Assembly (NCBI GenBank): GCA_963738445.1
Contig: CAVTWS010000011.1
Span: 372,001-436,000 of the forward strand
DNA length: 64,000 nt
Direction: 5' to 3'
Source: CAVTWS01 sp963738445
GTDB taxonomy: Bacteria > Actinomycetota > Acidimicrobiia > Acidimicrobiales > SHLQ01
Of the stretch, positions 8,788-17,816 are shown in pieces (position 1 is the first letter of the stretch; each line of letters starts with the position of its first letter). The notes under the pieces were generated by a model, which was given only the letters and a program-made list of their open reading frames with translations, did no database searches and was not told the DNA's origin. The position numbers and the translations under genes are program-made.

Positions 8788-8793
8788 TACCCT
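8788..8793 (+). promoter_or_regulatory. Leaderless -10 box (TACCCT) of ndk
   Basis: TACCCT ends exactly 7 nt before GTG 8801, so transcription is predicted to begin at the start codon itself. There is no ribosome binding site. Confidence 0.55.
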
Positions 8794-8800
8794 CACGGCC

Positions 8801-9208
8801 GTGAATCGCACCTTTGTCATCTGCAAGCCCGACGCCGTCGAACGTGGTCTCGTCGGGGAGATCGTCAGCCGGTTCGAGCGCAAGGGGCTACGGATCTCCG
8901 CCCTCGAGATGCGGCACCTCGACGAGGCGACGTTGGAGCGGCACTACGCCGAACACGTCGGCAAGCCGTTCTATGGCGATCTGGTGGCGTTCATGTCGCG
9001 TTCGCCTGCGGTCGTCATGGTGGTCGAGGGCCCCGACGACACGTTCGCCGTCGTGCGGACGCTGATGGGGCCGACCAACCCGGCGTCGGCGCCTCCGGGC
9101 ACCATCCGTGGTGATTTCGGCACGATCATGACCGAGAACCTCGTGCACGGCTCCGACGCCAACGAGTCGGCGGAGCGCGAGATCGGCATCTTCTTCCCCG
9201 GCTTGTAG
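8801..9208 (+). CDS. ndk: Nucleoside diphosphate kinase
   Basis: Ndk equilibrates NTP pools by phosphate transfer through a phosphohistidine. The catalytic His is at residue 116 in ENLVHGSDA. Other hallmarks are FVICKPDAVERGLVG at the start, RTLMGPTNP near 86 and GTIRGDFG near 100. The 135-residue length is standard. GTG 8801 directly follows a TACCCT box. It is monocistronic between folC and mreB, in the usual actinobacterial order. Confidence 0.97.
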   Translation: MNRTFVICKPDAVERGLVGEIVSRFERKGLRISALEMRHLDEATLERHYAEHVGKPFYGDLVAFMSRSPAVVMVVEGPDDTFAVVRTLMGPTNPASAPPGTIRGDFGTIMTENLVHGSDANESAEREIGIFFPGL

Positions 9209-9272
9209 GTCGGGTGATCGCCTGTGGGCCGACCGATTCGGTTCGACAGGCCATCCGACCTACCTGTTGTTG

Positions 9273-9290
9273 CGATTCGTTTACGAATCG
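9273..9290. promoter_or_regulatory. 18-bp perfect palindrome in the mreB promoter (putative operator)
   Basis: CGATTCGTTTACGAATCG has 8-bp perfect arms around TT and lies 4 nt upstream of the -10-like TACACT, where a bound repressor would block RNA polymerase. It is conspicuously AT-rich against the surrounding sequence. Confidence 0.55.
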
Positions 9291-9294
9291 TGAG

Positions 9295-9300
9295 TACACT
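9295..9300 (+). promoter_or_regulatory. -10 box (TACACT) of the mreB operon
   Basis: TACACT lies about 80 nt before the mreB start, with TTGTTG at 9267-9272 or TTGCGA at 9270-9275 as possible -35 elements (spacers 22 and 19 nt). Unlike most promoters here it leaves an untranslated leader with a ribosome binding site. Confidence 0.45.
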
Positions 9301-9380
9301 GCCGACTGGAGTAGGGCCGGTACCGCACTGGGTCCTCAATGTCCCCCGGCGTACCGCCTTCCGGTGAAAGGGCGCACCAC

Positions 9381-10427
9381 ATGGCCGACAGCTTGTTCAG
9401 CTCGCTCGGAGCGATCGTCGGACGCGACATGGCCGTCGATCTCGGCACGGCCAACACCCTCGTGTACGTGCGTGGGGAAGGGATCGTGCTCAACGAGCCG
9501 TCGGTCGTCGCGATCAACGTGCACGACGGGCGCCCGCTGGCCGTAGGCCACGAAGCGAAGCGGATGATCGGCCGTACGCCGAGCCACATCCAGGCCATCC
9601 GGCCGCTGCGGGACGGCGTGATCGCCGATTTCGAGATCTGCGAGAAGATGCTGCGCTACTTCATCCAGAAGGTGCACCATCGCAAGTGGGCCCGGCCCCG
9701 CATGGTCATCTGCGTGCCTTCCGGGTGCACGCCGGTCGAGCAACGGGCGGTGCAGGAGGCGGCCGAGTACGCCGGGGCCCGCAAGCCGGCCTACATCATC
9801 GAGGAGCCCATGGCGGCGGCGATCGGTTCGGGCCTGCCCGTGCAGGAACCCACCGGCAACATGATCGTCGACATCGGTGGCGGCACCACCGAGGTGGCCG
9901 TGATCTCACTCGGCGGCGTGGTCGCGGCGGAATCGTCGCGTGTCGGCGGCGACGAGTTCGACGACGCCGTCATCCAGTACATCAAGAAGGAATACAGCCT
10001 GGCGCTCGGCGAGCGCACGGCCGAGGAGATCAAGATCAACCTCGGTTCGGCGTGGCCGCTGATGAAGGAAGTCCGGGCCGAGATCCGGGGCCGTGACATG
10101 ATCACCGGCCTGCCGAAGACCGTCGTCATCTCCACCGGTGAGATCCGCGAGGCCATCGAGGAACCCGTCGCTGCCATCTGCGACGCGGTGAAGTCCACGC
10201 TCGACAAGACCCCGCCCGAGCTGGCGGCGGACATCATGGAGCGTGGCATCACCCTGGCGGGCGGTGGAGCGTTGCTCACCGGCCTCGATTCCCGCCTCAT
10301 GCACGAAACCGGCATGCCGGTCCGGGTCGGCCCCAATCCCCTCTATGCGGTGGCGCTGGGCTCAGGGCAGTCCCTCGAGGAGTTCGAGGCCCTGAAGGGC
10401 GTGCTCTTCTCGTCCACCCACGGGTAA
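9381..10427 (+). CDS. mreB: Rod shape-determining protein MreB
   Basis: MreB is the bacterial actin that organises lateral wall synthesis. Phosphate-binding loop 1 is MAVDLGTANTLVYVRGEG near residue 15, phosphate 2 is MIVDIGGGTTEVAVISLGG near 160 and the adenosine motif is GITLAGGGALLTGLD near 290. ATG 9381 (MADSLFSSLG) is preferred over upstream in-frame ATG 9339 because GAAAGGG stands 8 nt upstream and homology starts here. It opens the mreB-mreC-mreD-mrdA-rodA operon. The presence of mreB with rodA and PBP2 implies rod or elongated growth. Confidence 0.96.
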   Translation: MADSLFSSLGAIVGRDMAVDLGTANTLVYVRGEGIVLNEPSVVAINVHDGRPLAVGHEAKRMIGRTPSHIQAIRPLRDGVIADFEICEKMLRYFIQKVHHRKWARPRMVICVPSGCTPVEQRAVQEAAEYAGARKPAYIIEEPMAAAIGSGLPVQEPTGNMIVDIGGGTTEVAVISLGGVVAAESSRVGGDEFDDAVIQYIKKEYSLALGERTAEEIKINLGSAWPLMKEVRAEIRGRDMITGLPKTVVISTGEIREAIEEPVAAICDAVKSTLDKTPPELAADIMERGITLAGGGALLTGLDSRLMHETGMPVRVGPNPLYAVALGSGQSLEEFEALKGVLFSSTHG

Positions 10428-10436
10428 CCCGTCGCC

Positions 10437-11434
10437 GTGACCGGCCCTCGCCGCCCCCGGCGGGTGTTCCTCATCTTCGTGCTCGCGGCCGTGACCTTGC
10501 TGTCGTTCGATGTGCGCGGGGCGGGTCCACTCGGTGATCTCCAGCGCGGTCTGCGCGGCGCCATGGCGCCGGTCCGCAACGTGGTGTCATCGGTGACCGA
10601 ACCGGTCGGCAACGCCTGGAGCCGGCTGTTCGACTACGGCGATCTTGAACGCGAGAACCGCGAGTTCCGCCAGCGCCTGGCGCAACGGGAGGCCGAGGAT
10701 CTGCAGGCCCAGATCGACGCCGACCTGCTCGAGCGGCTGCTGGCCGATCTCGACACGCCCTACGTGGGCGACCTGCCGATCCAGCCTGCTCGGGTGGTGC
10801 GGCGGGCGTCGGGCAACTTCGACCCGTTCCGGGTGGAGATCGACCGGGGCAGCAACGACGGGTTGACGGTCGACATGGCCGTGGTGGCGGGCGCCGGGCT
10901 CGTGGGCACGATCGAGGTGGTCGACGCCGATTCCGCGATCGTGCGCCTGATCACCGCGCCGGGCGCCGAGGTCGGCGTCCGCATGAGCTCGACCGGTCGG
11001 GTCGGGTTGTTCAAGGGCACCGGTTCGAGCATCGACGGCGAGCTGGTCGGGATCGAGACGGCGTCCCTCGTCGACGACGACATCGTCACCACCGCCGGCC
11101 CGTCCGGGGGCAGTGAATACCCGTCGGATCTCCCCGTGGGCCGGGTCCAGCTCGTCGGCACCGGCGACGACGCCGTGGCCCGGGTGGTGCTGATCGCCGA
11201 CGTGGAGAACCTCGACTTCGTCAACGTCGTGAGGTTCCAGGCCGATGACCCGCTGGCCGACGTGCTCGGCCCGGACGGCCAGATGCCGACCACCATTCCG
11301 CCCGTCGAGACCGTGGCCCCGACGACGACGACACCACCACCACCACTGCCCCCGCGGTTGCGCTCGACCCAACCACGACATCGACAGCCGTCACCGCCGG
11401 GCCCTCGGGTGCGGCTCCGGGACGTGCCCCATGA
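10437..11434 (+). CDS. mreC: Rod shape-determining protein MreC, frameshift near the C-terminus
   Basis: MreC is a bitopic scaffold connecting MreB to PBP2/RodA. It has one N-terminal helix (VFLIFVLAAVTLLSFDVRG), a short coiled coil (about 65-100) and the beta-rich MreC domain (about 110-270: PARVVRRASGNFDPFRVEID, VGLFKGTGSS). The open frame runs on uninterrupted to 11807 in a Pro/Arg-rich shadow. A one-base shift in the repetitive ACG/ACC run near 11320-11342 instead gives a Thr-rich tail ending at TGA 11432-11434, which overlaps the mreD ATG (ATGA). I take that as the true end; the indel is probably a sequencing error in a simple repeat. Confidence 0.88.
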
Positions 11435-11967
11435 GGGAATGGGGGCACCGGTTCCGGTTCGTGGTGCGGGCGATCCCGATCATGGTCGTGGCGGCGGCGC
11501 TGCAGACGACCCTGTTCACCGACATCCGGGTGGCCGGCGTGTCGCCGGAGCTGCTCGTGGTCATGGCCGCCCTCGCCGGCCTCTACGGAGGCCCCGAGGC
11601 GGGAGCCAGCATCGGGTTCGTCGGCGGTCTCCTCTACGACAGCGCGCTCAGCTCCCCGTTCGGCCTCACCGCCCTGGTGTACTGCTCACTCGGGTACATC
11701 ATCGGCTCGGTGCAGAGCACCCTGCACGAGCCCGGCTGGTGGTTGTCGTCGGGGGTGGCCGCCCTCGGAGCCGGTCTCGGCACGGCGGTGTACGCGCTGG
11801 GCGGTGAGGTGATCGGTCAGGATCTGGTCGACGGTCGATTCGTACGGATCGTGCTGGTCGCCGCCGCGTGCGGCCTGGTGATCGGCCCCATGGTGGCGCC
11901 GTTGATGCGATGGGTGGTCGAACCGGCCGTCGCCGACATCCGCCAACGGGATCGCCTGGCGTCATGA
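11431..11967 (+). CDS. mreD: Rod shape-determining protein MreD
   Basis: The 178-residue polytopic membrane protein has about five helices, starting with FVVRAIPIMVVAAALQTTLF. The MreD-typical segment is AALAGLYGGPEAGASIGFVGGLLYD. ATG 11431 overlaps the repaired mreC stop. Its place between mreC and the PBP2 gene confirms the call. MreD is known to support MreC-dependent activation of the RodA-PBP2 synthase. Confidence 0.9.
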   Translation: MREWGHRFRFVVRAIPIMVVAAALQTTLFTDIRVAGVSPELLVVMAALAGLYGGPEAGASIGFVGGLLYDSALSSPFGLTALVYCSLGYIIGSVQSTLHEPGWWLSSGVAALGAGLGTAVYALGGEVIGQDLVDGRFVRIVLVAAACGLVIGPMVAPLMRWVVEPAVADIRQRDRLAS

Positions 11968-12088
11968 GCTCGGTGAGGTGGCGCGGCGAGCCAACCGAGG
12001 ATCGGCGTGCCACACTGGTGCGGCGCAGGCTCGGCGCCCGGAAGCTCCTTTCCAGGCTGTCACCAATCGAACCTTCGGATCGTCAACC

Positions 12089-14491
12089 ATGAGCGCAGCT
12101 CCCGCCTACCGGCTCCGCATCCTTGCTGTGGTCCTGGTGTCCCTCTTCGCCACCTTGTTCGCGCGCCTGTGGTATCTCCAGGTGCTCAACAGCGACCAGT
12201 TCCAGGCGGTGGCGACCAACAACGTGACCCGGGTGGTCAACGTCCAGGCGCCCCGCGGCCGCATCCTCGATGTCAACCATCGCGTGTTGGTCGACAACCG
12301 CCAGACCACCGCCGTCACCGTCGACGTGAACACGCTCGAAGAACAGCTCCCCGACGCTGATGCCCGCCTCGAGATGCTCACCCGCCTGGCCGTGCTCATC
12401 AACGGAAGTGCGGGCCAGGAGCTGGTCAAGGTGACCGATCTCCAGGACCGCATCGTGCGCGGCGCCGACACCCCGTACGACGCGGCACTGCTGGCCCTCG
12501 ATGTCGACTCCTCGCTGCTCGTGTACCTCGGCGAGCACCGCGACGAGTTCCCCGGGGTCGAGGTGATCCAGACCACCGTGCGCGACTACCCCTATGGCAC
12601 GCTCGCCGCGCACGTGCTGGGGTACGTGGGGTCGATCAACCTGACCGAGCTGGAGGCTCGCAACGGGCGGTTCGCTCGGCAGCGTGCCACGGCCGACGAA
12701 GCCGGCGGCGACGACGCTCCACTCGACCCCAGCGACGCGTCGCTCAAGGTGTACGCACCGAGCGACGAGATCGGCAAGACCGGCATCGAGGCCATCTTCG
12801 AGGACGACCTGCGGGGCATCCCTGGGCAACGCGTCTACGAGGTCGACGTGAACGGCGACATCATCCGCGAACGGCTCGACCTGCGGCGCGATCCGATCCC
12901 GGGCAGCGACGTCGTGCTCACGATCGACATCGATCTCCAGGCGCTCGTCGAGGCGGAGTTGATCGACGCTCTCGAGATGGCCCGCCGGCAGGACAAACCC
13001 GATCCGGCCGACCCCGACTTCCTCGCCCCGGCCGGCGCCGCCGTCATCCTCGACCCTCGGGATGGCTCGGTCCGGGCCATGGCGTCGTACCCCACCTACG
13101 ACCCGGCCTCGTTCATCGGCGGGATCTCCTCGGTCGAGTTCGACGCCCTACGCAGCCCGGGAGCGCACGCGCCGATCCTGAACCGGGCGATCCAGGCCGC
13201 CTACGCCCCGGGATCCACCTTCAAGCTGGTCACCGCCTACGCAGGGATGCGCACCGGGTTGCTCGACGCCATCTATCCGCGCGGTTGGCGCGAGGCGATC
13301 GAGCACGGCGAGGAGTACCTGATGCGGAGCTGCACCGAGGGCGCCGTCGCGATCGACACGTGCATCTTCCGCAACTCCGAGGAAGGTCCGTACGTCGGTA
13401 TCAACCTGCCGCGCAGCCTCACGGTGTCGAGCGACAGCTACTACTACCGGATCGGCGAGGAGTTCTTTGTCCGCGGTGATTTCGACAGCGAGGAGGTCCA
13501 ACTCGCCGCTCGTGAGTTCGGCTTCGGCCGGCCGTCGGGGATCGCCCTGCTGACCGAGGGCGCCGGACTCGTGCCGGACGCGGCGCTGTACGAGCAGCGC
13601 CACGCCGACCTCCCGGAGGTCTTTCCGCGGGGCAACTGGCTGCCCGGTGACTCGGTGAACCTGGCGATCGGTCAGGGCGAGATGCTGGCCACCCCGCTCC
13701 AGATCGCCAACGCCTACGCCACGTTCGCCAATGGCGGCACGTTGCACGCGCCGAACATCGTGGCCCGGGTCGAGCGGCCCGACGGCGAGGTCGTGCGGGA
13801 GTTCGCGCCGCGGGTGGCGGGCACGGTCGACCTGCCTCCGGAGATCCGCGACCCGATCATGGAAGGCCTGCTGGGCGTCACCGCCGATCCGGCGGGCACC
13901 GCCTACGACGCCTTCAACCTGCCGGGCGAGAACCCTGACGCGTTCGTCGACTTCGATCTGGCCCGGTGGCCGGTCGCCGGCAAGACCGGAACGGCGGAGA
14001 AGAACGACAAGGCCGACTTCGCCATCTTCTCCGGCTTCGGCCCGACACCGAACCCCGGCCTGGGGGTGGCGCTCGACGCCGTGCCCGCCTACGCCATGAC
14101 CGTCGTGCTCGAAGAGGCCGGGTTCGCCAGCCGCACCGCGGCCCCCATGGTGGCCCGCGTGTTCCAGCATGTCGCCAACGACACGGTGCCTCCCGCGCCC
14201 ACCGCCTTCGAGTTGAGTCTGTGCGATGGCTGGCTCTTCGACCAGGAGCAGGCCTTGGCCGACGAAGCGGCCGGCGTGACCACCACGACCACGCCGACCA
14301 CCACCACGACGCTGCCGACGGTCACGGCGCCGCCGAGCACCGGCACCCCAGCCGACGGCACCGGAAGCCCCACGGGCGTCGCCACCACTACGACTACCGC
14401 CCCACCGCCGACCACCACGGTGCCGCTCATCTCCGACGCCCGCCTGGCGGGGATCTGTGGTGTCCCCGACGACGGTGAGGAGGATTCATGA
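12089..14491 (+). CDS. mrdA: Penicillin-binding protein 2 (peptidoglycan D,D-transpeptidase) with Thr/Pro-rich tail
   Basis: This class B PBP cross-links peptidoglycan during elongation. One N-terminal membrane helix (ILAVVLVSLFATLFARLWYL) is followed by the PBP dimerisation domain (APRGRILDVN near 53). The transpeptidase domain has S376 in GSTFK, the SDS motif at 448-450 and K632 in GKTGTAE. The usual PBP2 ends about 80 residues earlier. Here a tail with long Thr/Pro stretches and a final segment containing a Cys (LAGICGVPDDGEEDS) extends it to 800 aa. Start ATG 12089 begins at the membrane anchor. The stop overlaps the rodA ATG, so the synthase pair is translationally coupled. Confidence 0.95.
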   Translation: MSAAPAYRLRILAVVLVSLFATLFARLWYLQVLNSDQFQAVATNNVTRVVNVQAPRGRILDVNHRVLVDNRQTTAVTVDVNTLEEQLPDADARLEMLTRLAVLINGSAGQELVKVTDLQDRIVRGADTPYDAALLALDVDSSLLVYLGEHRDEFPGVEVIQTTVRDYPYGTLAAHVLGYVGSINLTELEARNGRFARQRATADEAGGDDAPLDPSDASLKVYAPSDEIGKTGIEAIFEDDLRGIPGQRVYEVDVNGDIIRERLDLRRDPIPGSDVVLTIDIDLQALVEAELIDALEMARRQDKPDPADPDFLAPAGAAVILDPRDGSVRAMASYPTYDPASFIGGISSVEFDALRSPGAHAPILNRAIQAAYAPGSTFKLVTAYAGMRTGLLDAIYPRGWREAIEHGEEYLMRSCTEGAVAIDTCIFRNSEEGPYVGINLPRSLTVSSDSYYYRIGEEFFVRGDFDSEEVQLAAREFGFGRPSGIALLTEGAGLVPDAALYEQRHADLPEVFPRGNWLPGDSVNLAIGQGEMLATPLQIANAYATFANGGTLHAPNIVARVERPDGEVVREFAPRVAGTVDLPPEIRDPIMEGLLGVTADPAGTAYDAFNLPGENPDAFVDFDLARWPVAGKTGTAEKNDKADFAIFSGFGPTPNPGLGVALDAVPAYAMTVVLEEAGFASRTAAPMVARVFQHVANDTVPPAPTAFELSLCDGWLFDQEQALADEAAGVTTTTTPTTTTTLPTVTAPPSTGTPADGTGSPTGVATTTTTAPPPTTTVPLISDARLAGICGVPDDGEEDS

Positions 14492-15621
14492 CGTCGATCA
14501 CCATGTCGCGGACCAGCCGTGACCGGGTCGGCCCCGCCCGGTGGACCCAGGTCGATTACCTCCTCATCGTCACGACCGTCGGCCTGTGCCTGTTCGGGTG
14601 CGTGATCGTCTTCTCCTCCACCCGGGGCACCGGCGACGTCGCCAACACGGCGTTCCTGCAGCGCCAGGTGGTGGCGATCGTGCTCGGCGGCATCGGCTGC
14701 GTCACCGCGGCGCTCATCGACTTCCGGCGGCTGCTCAGCTACCTCTCGATCGGTTATCTCGGCCTACTCGGGCTGCTCGCGGCGGTGCTGGTGGTGGGCC
14801 AGGAGGTCAACGGCGCCCGGGCCTGGTTCCGGTTCGGACCACTGCAGCTCCAGCCGAGCGAGTTCGGCAAGGTGCTCATGATCTTGCTGATGGCCAACGT
14901 GCTCGCCCAGGGTGCCAACGACTACAAGGCCATCGGCACCGCCATCGCGCTGGCCGGGCCGCCGATCGCCCTGATCCTGCTCCAGCCGGACCTCGGGACG
15001 GTGCTCGTCTACGGCGTGATCCTGCTCGTCGCCCTCGTGGTCGCCGGCGTGTCGAGCCGCCTCCTGCTGCTCCTGTTCGTGGGCCTCGTCACCGTCGCCA
15101 CGCTGCTGATCGGCAGCGGCGTCCTGGCCGGCTACCAGGTCGACCGCCTGCTGTCCTTCGTCGAGGAGAACTGCGATCCGGACGTTTCCGAGACCTGTTA
15201 CAACGTGGAACAGGCCCAGGTGGCGATCGGCAACGGTGGCCTGTACGGCGAAGGCATCTTCAACGGCACGCAGACCCAGAGCAACCTGGTGCCCGAGCAG
15301 CAGACCGACTTCATCTTCACCGCGGTGGGGGAGGAGATGGGCTTCACCGGCGGGGTGTTGCTGCTCTCCCTGTACGGCGTGTTGATGATGCGCATCTGGC
15401 GCGTCGCCAACCTGGCGCACGACCAGAGCGGCACCCTGCTGTGCGTGGGCGTCATCGCCATGCTCGTGTTCCAGGTGTTCCAGAACATCGGCATGAACCT
15501 GGGCATCATGCCGGTGACGGGCATCCCCCTCCCGCTGGTCTCCTACGGCGGGTCGTCGGTCATCACCACGCTCGTCGCCATCGGACTGGTCCAGAACGTC
15601 CACTTCCGCCGATTCACCTGA
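14488..15621 (+). CDS. rodA: Peptidoglycan glycosyltransferase RodA (SEDS family)
   Basis: RodA polymerises glycan strands with PBP2. The 377-residue protein has about ten membrane helices and the SEDS signatures NGARAWFRFGPLQLQPSEFGK near 110-130, LLQPDLGT near 170 and the C-terminal GIPLPLVSYGGSS near 345. A large extracytoplasmic loop (about 225-280) contains two Cys residues (ENCDPDVSETCYN), probably a disulfide. ATG 14488 overlaps the mrdA stop by ATGA. It closes the elongasome operon and is followed by two hairpin repeats. Confidence 0.95.
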   Translation: MTSITMSRTSRDRVGPARWTQVDYLLIVTTVGLCLFGCVIVFSSTRGTGDVANTAFLQRQVVAIVLGGIGCVTAALIDFRRLLSYLSIGYLGLLGLLAAVLVVGQEVNGARAWFRFGPLQLQPSEFGKVLMILLMANVLAQGANDYKAIGTAIALAGPPIALILLQPDLGTVLVYGVILLVALVVAGVSSRLLLLLFVGLVTVATLLIGSGVLAGYQVDRLLSFVEENCDPDVSETCYNVEQAQVAIGNGGLYGEGIFNGTQTQSNLVPEQQTDFIFTAVGEEMGFTGGVLLLSLYGVLMMRIWRVANLAHDQSGTLLCVGVIAMLVFQVFQNIGMNLGIMPVTGIPLPLVSYGGSSVITTLVAIGLVQNVHFRRFT

Positions 15622-15648
15622 CACTGACACCCCCACCACAACTCTGAA

Positions 15649-15692
15649 CTGGGAGACGCGGTGGTCGCGTGGGCGACGGGTTGGTCTCCCAG
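15649..15692. repeat. Dispersed hairpin repeat, copy 1
   Basis: CTGGGAGAC and GTCTCCCAG form 9-bp perfect arms around a 26-nt GC-rich loop. It begins 27 nt after the rodA stop, and its loop is nearly identical to copy 2. Confidence 0.75.
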
Positions 15693-15706
15693 AACGGTGG
15701 GGTAGG

Positions 15707-15758
15707 GGTTCTGGGAGACACGGTGGTCGCGTGAGCGTCGGGTTGGTCTCCCAGAACC
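15707..15758. repeat. Dispersed hairpin repeat, copy 2
   Basis: GGTTCTGGGAGAC and GTCTCCCAGAACC are perfect 13-bp arms around a 26-nt loop. It lies in tandem with copy 1 at a 62-bp offset. The pair may act as a transcription terminator for the mre operon, but there is no U-tract. Confidence 0.8.
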
Positions 15759-15807
15759 GTTGGGTGGGGTGAAGGACCGGGGGTCCGGAGCCCGGGCGGG
15801 CAGCCCC

Positions 15808-15813
15808 TAGGCT
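15808..15813 (+). promoter_or_regulatory. Leaderless -10 box (TAGGCT) of the radical SAM gene
   Basis: TAGGCT ends 10 nt before ATG 15824 without a ribosome binding site. It starts a new transcription unit after the hairpin repeats. Confidence 0.5.
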
Positions 15814-15823
15814 GACGGTCATC

Positions 15824-17809
15824 ATGGCGAACGCAGCGGTTCCCGTCGATCACTCGACATCGGTCTGGCCCCAACTCGAGCGCCTCCTGCCGCGAGTGCA
15901 GAAGCCGGCGCGCTACATCGGCCTGGAGGATGGCGCCGTCGTGCCCAAGGCGGCGCCGCACAAGGTCGGCTGGCTGCTGCTCTACCCGGACACCTACGAG
16001 ATCGGCCTGCCCAACCAGGGCCTGCAGATCCTCTACGAGATCCTGAACGAGCGTGATGACGCCTTCGCCGAGCGCTCCTACGCCCCGTGGACCGACCTGG
16101 AGGCCGAGTTGCGGGCCCACGGCGTGCCGCTGTTCTCCGTCGACACACATCGGCGCGCCGGCGAGTTCGATCTGCTGGCCTTCAACCTGTCGGCCGAGCT
16201 CGTCTACACGAACCTGCTGAACTGCATCGACCTGGCCGGGGTGCCGGTCCGGGCGAGCGAACGCCGCCCCGAGGATCCGCTGATCGCCGTCGGTGGTCAT
16301 TGCACGTACAACCCCGAGCCCATCGCCGATTTCGTCGACCTGGTGGTCCTCGGCGACGGCGAAGAGGTGGTCAGCGAGATCACCGAGGTCGTGCGGGAGT
16401 GGAAGGCGTCGGGTCGCACCGAAGGCTCACGCGAGGGCGTCCTGCGCCGGTTGGCCGGGATCGAAGGCGTCTACGTGCCGTCGATGTACGAGGTCAGCTA
16501 CGACGGCCCCCACCTGGCCGCCGTAACCCCCCGGTACCCGGATGTCCCCGCGGTCGTCCAGAAGCGCACCATCGCCGACCTCGCCGAGTGGCCGTACCCG
16601 AAGCAGCAACTCGTTCCGCTCACCGAGGTCGTCCACGACCGCCTCAACGTCGAGGTCTTCCGTGGCTGCACCCGCGGGTGCCGGTTCTGCCAGGCCGGCA
16701 TGATCACCCGTCCCGTCCGGGAGCGCCCGGCCGATCAGGTGCGCACGATGATCTCCGAGGGCGTGCGCCGCACCGGGTACGACGAAGTGGCGCTGACCTC
16801 CCTGTCGACCGCCGACTTCAGCGGCATCGAGCAGGTCATCACCGATGTGATGTCCGATCCGTTGTGCGGCAACCTGTCCGTGTCGCTCCCGAGCCTCCGC
16901 GTCGACGCGTTCACCGTGGGCATCGCCGCCCAGCTCCAGAACGGCCGCCGGACGGGACTCACCTTCGCGCCCGAGGCCGGGACGTGGCGCATGCGTCAGG
17001 TGATCAACAAGCTGATCGTCGAGGAGGACCTCTACACGGCGGTCGATGCGGCGTTCTCGAACGGGTGGCGCCGAGTCAAGCTCTACTTCCTGACCGGCCT
17101 GCCCACCGAGACCGACATCGACACCGAGGGGATCGTCGAGCTGGCCCGCAACTGCGTCAAGGTGGGCAAGGCGCACACCTCCGCGGCGTCGGTCACTGCG
17201 TCGGTCGGCGGGTTCGTGCCCAAGTCGTTCACGCCGTTCCAGTGGTTCGGCCAGAACACGCTGCCCGAGTTCCGCCGCAAGATCAACCTGCTCAAGGACG
17301 CGGCGCGCACCAGCAAGGGCGTCGACCTCAAGTGGCACGACCCCCGCGCCTCGTTGATCGAAGGGCTGATGAGCCGAGGTGACCGCCGTGTCGGCGTGGT
17401 CATCGAGGAGGTGTGGCGGCGGGGCGGCACCTTCCAGGAGTGGTCGGAGCACTTCGATGTCAACCTGTGGACCGACGCCGCCGCCGCCCACGGCATCGAC
17501 CTCGACTGGTACATCCACCGTCACCGGACCGAGCACGAGGTCCTGCCGTGGGATCACCTGTCGGCCGGGCTCCACAAGGACTTCCTCTGGCAGGACTGGC
17601 AGGACTCACTCCACGAGCTCGGGCTCGAGGACTGTCGCTGGACCCCGTGCTACGACTGTGGCGCGTGTACGGGCTATGGGATCGAACACGTCGTGGCCTC
17701 GGCCACGCCGCCGGCGGGCGGGAGCCAGGGCACCGGCCAGGATCTCCGCTCCGGCGGCGCCGTACCGGTGCAACTCCTCGGTCGCCACCGCACCGTCATC
17801 CGGAGCTGA
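15824..17809 (+). CDS. B12-binding-type radical SAM protein (TIGR03960-like)
   Basis: The 661-residue protein joins an N-terminal B12-binding-like region (about 40-200, VGWLLLYPDTYEIGLPNQGLQ) to a radical SAM core. The iron-sulfur motif is CTRGCRFC near residue 283 (CxxxCxxC), followed by LSVSLPSLRVDAF and LTFAPEAGTWRMRQVIN. A Cys-containing C-terminal segment (WTPCYDCGACTGYG) ends the conserved part. This family always travels with a DUF2344 partner, which here starts 7 nt downstream, and usually sits just before rne/rng as seen here. The chemistry is not established; a role in RNA or tRNA modification is an inference from context. Confidence 0.88.
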   Translation: MANAAVPVDHSTSVWPQLERLLPRVQKPARYIGLEDGAVVPKAAPHKVGWLLLYPDTYEIGLPNQGLQILYEILNERDDAFAERSYAPWTDLEAELRAHGVPLFSVDTHRRAGEFDLLAFNLSAELVYTNLLNCIDLAGVPVRASERRPEDPLIAVGGHCTYNPEPIADFVDLVVLGDGEEVVSEITEVVREWKASGRTEGSREGVLRRLAGIEGVYVPSMYEVSYDGPHLAAVTPRYPDVPAVVQKRTIADLAEWPYPKQQLVPLTEVVHDRLNVEVFRGCTRGCRFCQAGMITRPVRERPADQVRTMISEGVRRTGYDEVALTSLSTADFSGIEQVITDVMSDPLCGNLSVSLPSLRVDAFTVGIAAQLQNGRRTGLTFAPEAGTWRMRQVINKLIVEEDLYTAVDAAFSNGWRRVKLYFLTGLPTETDIDTEGIVELARNCVKVGKAHTSAASVTASVGGFVPKSFTPFQWFGQNTLPEFRRKINLLKDAARTSKGVDLKWHDPRASLIEGLMSRGDRRVGVVIEEVWRRGGTFQEWSEHFDVNLWTDAAAAHGIDLDWYIHRHRTEHEVLPWDHLSAGLHKDFLWQDWQDSLHELGLEDCRWTPCYDCGACTGYGIEHVVASATPPAGGSQGTGQDLRSGGAVPVQLLGRHRTVIRS

Positions 17810-17816
17810 GCGGCGC

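Noticed and set aside
10437..11807. MreC as a single 456-residue protein
   Set aside because: The last 150 residues of that frame are Pro/Arg-rich and overlap mreD out of frame. A one-base shift gives a tail ending at the mreD start.
15649..15758. Insertion sequence with terminal inverted repeats
   Set aside because: The elements are only 44-52 bp, have no reading frame, and two lie in tandem, so they are hairpin repeats and not an IS.
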